Below, piece after piece: positions 62,314 through 64,000 of a stretch of DNA of 64,000 bases. The stretch is from Egbenema bharatensis (GTDB lineage: Bacteria; Cyanobacteriota; Cyanobacteriia; Elainellales; Elainellaceae), in the NCBI RefSeq assembly GCF_048077055.1, contig NZ_CP182236.1:2294001-2358000 (forward strand). The letters are read 5' to 3'. A program made the position numbers and the translations under genes. How positions within the stretch are numbered: the stretch's first letter is position 1; each line of letters starts with the position of its first letter. The notes beneath the pieces are model-generated. The model was not told the DNA's origin, did not search any database, and saw only the letters and a program-made list of their open reading frames with translations.

Positions 62314-62353
62314 GCTAGTAGTTGCTTTTTGTTGTGTACTCCTCCAAATTCCT

Positions 62354-63355
62354 ATGCCTACCACCCTATCGCATCGCGCCTACTGGAATCTATTTGAGGA
62401 AACCGCAGAGGTTGAACCGCCTGTCTGCACGGATAAGTGTGATGTAACTTGGCAATATCCGTCCCAGTTAGGGCGTGGACTTGTACGACAAATTGAGCTG
62501 CGTGAAGGGGTGGATCTGATGATATCTCGGTATCGGCTCCATGATGATATGACTATCAAACTGCCAGAACGCGAACACCCGATTGAGTATAGCTTTCTCC
62601 TTTCAGGAGAGGTAAGGGATGCAGTTTATTCAGTTCATGCAGGGCAATATTCTCTTTGGGGGAGCGGCATGGCTCCAGTAGAGCGTACCCAATATCGTGC
62701 CACCAAGCAAATTGAGGTAACTGTTCACATTAAACCAGAACGATTTCTGGCTTCCTGGCAGGACAGCTTTGATGAAATTTCACCAGCTCTGCATGATTTA
62801 GTTAAACCTACCTCGGAGGTTTACCGTATTTGGACGGGGAGCATGACGGGGGCTATGCAAACTGCTGTGCAGCAAATCCTGAATTGTCCATTTCAAGGTT
62901 TAACCAAACGAATGTATTTGGAAAGTAAAGTTTGGGAACTGATGGCGTTGTTAATTGAGCAAGAAGTTGAACGGCAAGCCAGCCGAAACATGAATCATTC
63001 GCGTACTCATTTGCTGAAACCCGATGATGTCGATCGCATTCACCATGCCAGGGAAATTTTGTTGCAGCGGTTAGACAATCCACCCTCTTTAATGGACTTG
63101 GCCCATCAGGTTGGGCTGAATGACTGCACCCTGAAGCGGGGCTTTCGGCAAGTATTTGGTCAAACGGCCTTTGGGCTGTTGCACGACTACCGCTTAGAGC
63201 AAGCTCGTCAACTCCTGGAGGAACGGCGATTGAATGTGACCGAAGTGGCCAGGACGATCGGTTTTTCTAACCGCAGTTACTTTGCGGCGGCCTTTCGCAA
63301 AAAGTTTGGTGTTACCCCCAGAGAGTATTTAACAAAACTCAAAAATTCCGCCTAG
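62354..63355 (+). CDS. AraC-family regulator, PchR-like
   Basis: A 333-residue transcription regulator. The N-terminal half (about 1-190) is a ligand-binding region of the type seen in PchR-like proteins; the C-terminal half (about 225-330) has the two helix-turn-helix motifs of AraC proteins (SLMDLAHQVGLNDCTLKRGF and VTEVARTIGFSNRSYFAAAF, then FGVTPREYL). In Pseudomonas PchR binds ferri-siderophore and activates its receptor gene; cyanobacterial homologues usually sit before TonB-dependent siderophore receptor genes, as here. A Fur-like site precedes the gene, in keeping with iron control. Confidence 0.9.
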   Translation: MPTTLSHRAYWNLFEETAEVEPPVCTDKCDVTWQYPSQLGRGLVRQIELREGVDLMISRYRLHDDMTIKLPEREHPIEYSFLLSGEVRDAVYSVHAGQYSLWGSGMAPVERTQYRATKQIEVTVHIKPERFLASWQDSFDEISPALHDLVKPTSEVYRIWTGSMTGAMQTAVQQILNCPFQGLTKRMYLESKVWELMALLIEQEVERQASRNMNHSRTHLLKPDDVDRIHHAREILLQRLDNPPSLMDLAHQVGLNDCTLKRGFRQVFGQTAFGLLHDYRLEQARQLLEERRLNVTEVARTIGFSNRSYFAAAFRKKFGVTPREYLTKLKNSA

Positions 63356-63421
63356 CGTTCAAACCATTCCGTCCAGTGGTCAAGCCGATCGCCCATGCGC
63401 CACCATTTCTCGGTATTTTAT

Positions 63422-63436
63422 TGGGAATAATTCTTA
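63422..63436. promoter_or_regulatory. Fur-box-like site upstream of the receptor gene
   Basis: TGGGAAT-A-ATTCTTA, a 7-1-7 inverted repeat with two mismatches to TGAGAAT-N-ATTCTCA. It lies 38 bp before the ATG at 63475, the same place as the site before the AraC gene. Confidence 0.5.
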
Positions 63437-63474
63437 CTCATGTTGTATCAATTGTGGTGTGTGGTGTGAATCAA

Positions 63475-64000
63475 ATGCAGCGATCGATTTTGTGGGCGTT
63501 CGTTCTATGTCTGGCAACGACTCCAGCCTGGGCAGAGGGACAGGCATCCGGGAGAGAGACTGAACCAGAAGCGGGAGTGACCCCTTCTGAAGTGCCTCAT
63601 CTCAGGGATGTTGAGCCAACGGCAACCACCCTTGAGGAATGGCGGGCTGACATTGCTCAGGCGTTGGTGCAGGTGACAGGGGTACGGGTGAATGCTACGG
63701 AAACCGGGCTGAATCTCACCCTGGAAAGTACGGGGCAATTGGCAGAACCATCTACCTCTGTTGTCGGGAATGCCGTCATCGCTGATCTTCCGAATGCAGT
63801 GCTGTCTTTGCCGGAGGGAGATGAGTTTCAACAAGCAAATCCTGTTGAGGGGATTGCCTTGGTTTCCGTCACTGCCCTGCCCGGTAATCGCGTCCGAATT
63901 GCCATTACTGGAGTCGATGCCCTGCCGATCGCCCAACTCAATCTCACGGCCCAGGGATTGATACTGGCAGTTACGCCCGGAACGGAGGCAGTCGCTACCG
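63475..64000 (+). CDS. TonB-dependent siderophore receptor with AMIN domain (partial)
   Basis: The first 175 codons of a gene that runs off the window. Residues 1-21 are a signal peptide (MQRSILWAFVLCLATTPAWA). An AMIN-like domain follows (about 70-175; VTGVRVNATETGLNLTLEST, VIADLPNAVLSLPEGDEF, IAITGVDALPIA), which in cyanobacteria is typically fused to the front of TonB-dependent siderophore receptors. The plug and barrel lie beyond the end. The assignment rests on the AMIN start plus the PchR-like gene 119 bp upstream. Other AMIN proteins (for example amidases) are possible but less likely here. Confidence 0.8.
   Translation, partial: MQRSILWAFVLCLATTPAWAEGQASGRETEPEAGVTPSEVPHLRDVEPTATTLEEWRADIAQALVQVTGVRVNATETGLNLTLESTGQLAEPSTSVVGNAVIADLPNAVLSLPEGDEFQQANPVEGIALVSVTALPGNRVRIAITGVDALPIAQLNLTAQGLILAVTPGTEAVAT

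Larger units (their letters stand above)
61042..62353. other. 1.3 kb non-coding region between the cluster and the AraC gene
   Basis: AT-rich and without a convincing gene; a 77-codon minus-strand frame at 61482-61715 looks random. The first 150 bases resemble the region upstream of the other C-PCP-TE gene (51706-51860). A four-copy 16-base tandem repeat lies at 62145-62208 and a Fur-like palindrome at 62299-62313. Confidence 0.6.

Overview
The window is chromosomal DNA from a cyanobacterium. It carries photosystem I psaD, chlorophyll synthase chlG, a DUF2157/GDYXXLXY membrane pair, many GCGATCGC-type palindromes (HIP1) and short dispersed intergenic palindromes of the kind common in filamentous cyanobacteria. 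I cannot name the genus. No rRNA, tRNA, CRISPR array or complete insertion sequence was found.

Layout. 0-9.7 kb: a conserved unknown gene, rpsU, psaD, an orphan-looking N6-adenine DNA methyltransferase, a DUF2157/GDYXXLXY membrane pair (the first member broken by one extra G in a G9 run) and two iron-sulfur/radical-SAM type proteins. 9.6-19.6 kb: a six-PAS hybrid histidine kinase, a coupled small surface protein plus class F-type sortase, a PgpH-like 7TM-HD phosphodiesterase and a trypsin-like protease. 20-32 kb: pentapeptide protein, membrane protein, methyltransferase, rsgA, folC, a one-TM small protein, a class A penicillin-binding protein, chlG and aroA. 32-48 kb: an HNH nuclease gene with a nonsense codon, DoxX protein, an ABC-2 exporter, an SLH/peptidoglycan-binding/SxxK protein, icd, a LuxR-type response regulator, map, two tandem four-cysteine membrane proteins (the first frameshifted), a Uma2 protein, an APC permease with universal-stress domains and an Nramp-like transporter.

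49-61 kb is the most unusual region: seven minus-strand genes forming a compact NRPS-like biosynthetic cluster with no modular adenylation domain. Two condensation-carrier-thioesterase proteins bracket NadE, AsnB, a free-standing AMP ligase, a free acyl carrier protein and a family 2 glycosyltransferase. The ligase and carrier could charge a substrate in trans, the two C-PCP-TE proteins could condense and release it, and AsnB/NadE and the glycosyltransferase could amidate and glycosylate it. The condensation domains of the two end genes share 1,318 bp that differ at only about seven positions, while their promoters, carrier domains and thioesterases have diverged; this points to recent gene conversion.

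62-64 kb, reading away from the cluster, holds a PchR-like AraC regulator and the start of an AMIN-bearing TonB-dependent receptor. Each is preceded by a Fur-box-like palindrome, which makes iron control likely and raises the possibility that the neighbouring cluster makes an iron-related metabolite.

Three families of 100-110 bp intergenic elements with imperfect terminal inverted repeats and a central palindrome are scattered through the window; one copy fits exactly between two stop codons.
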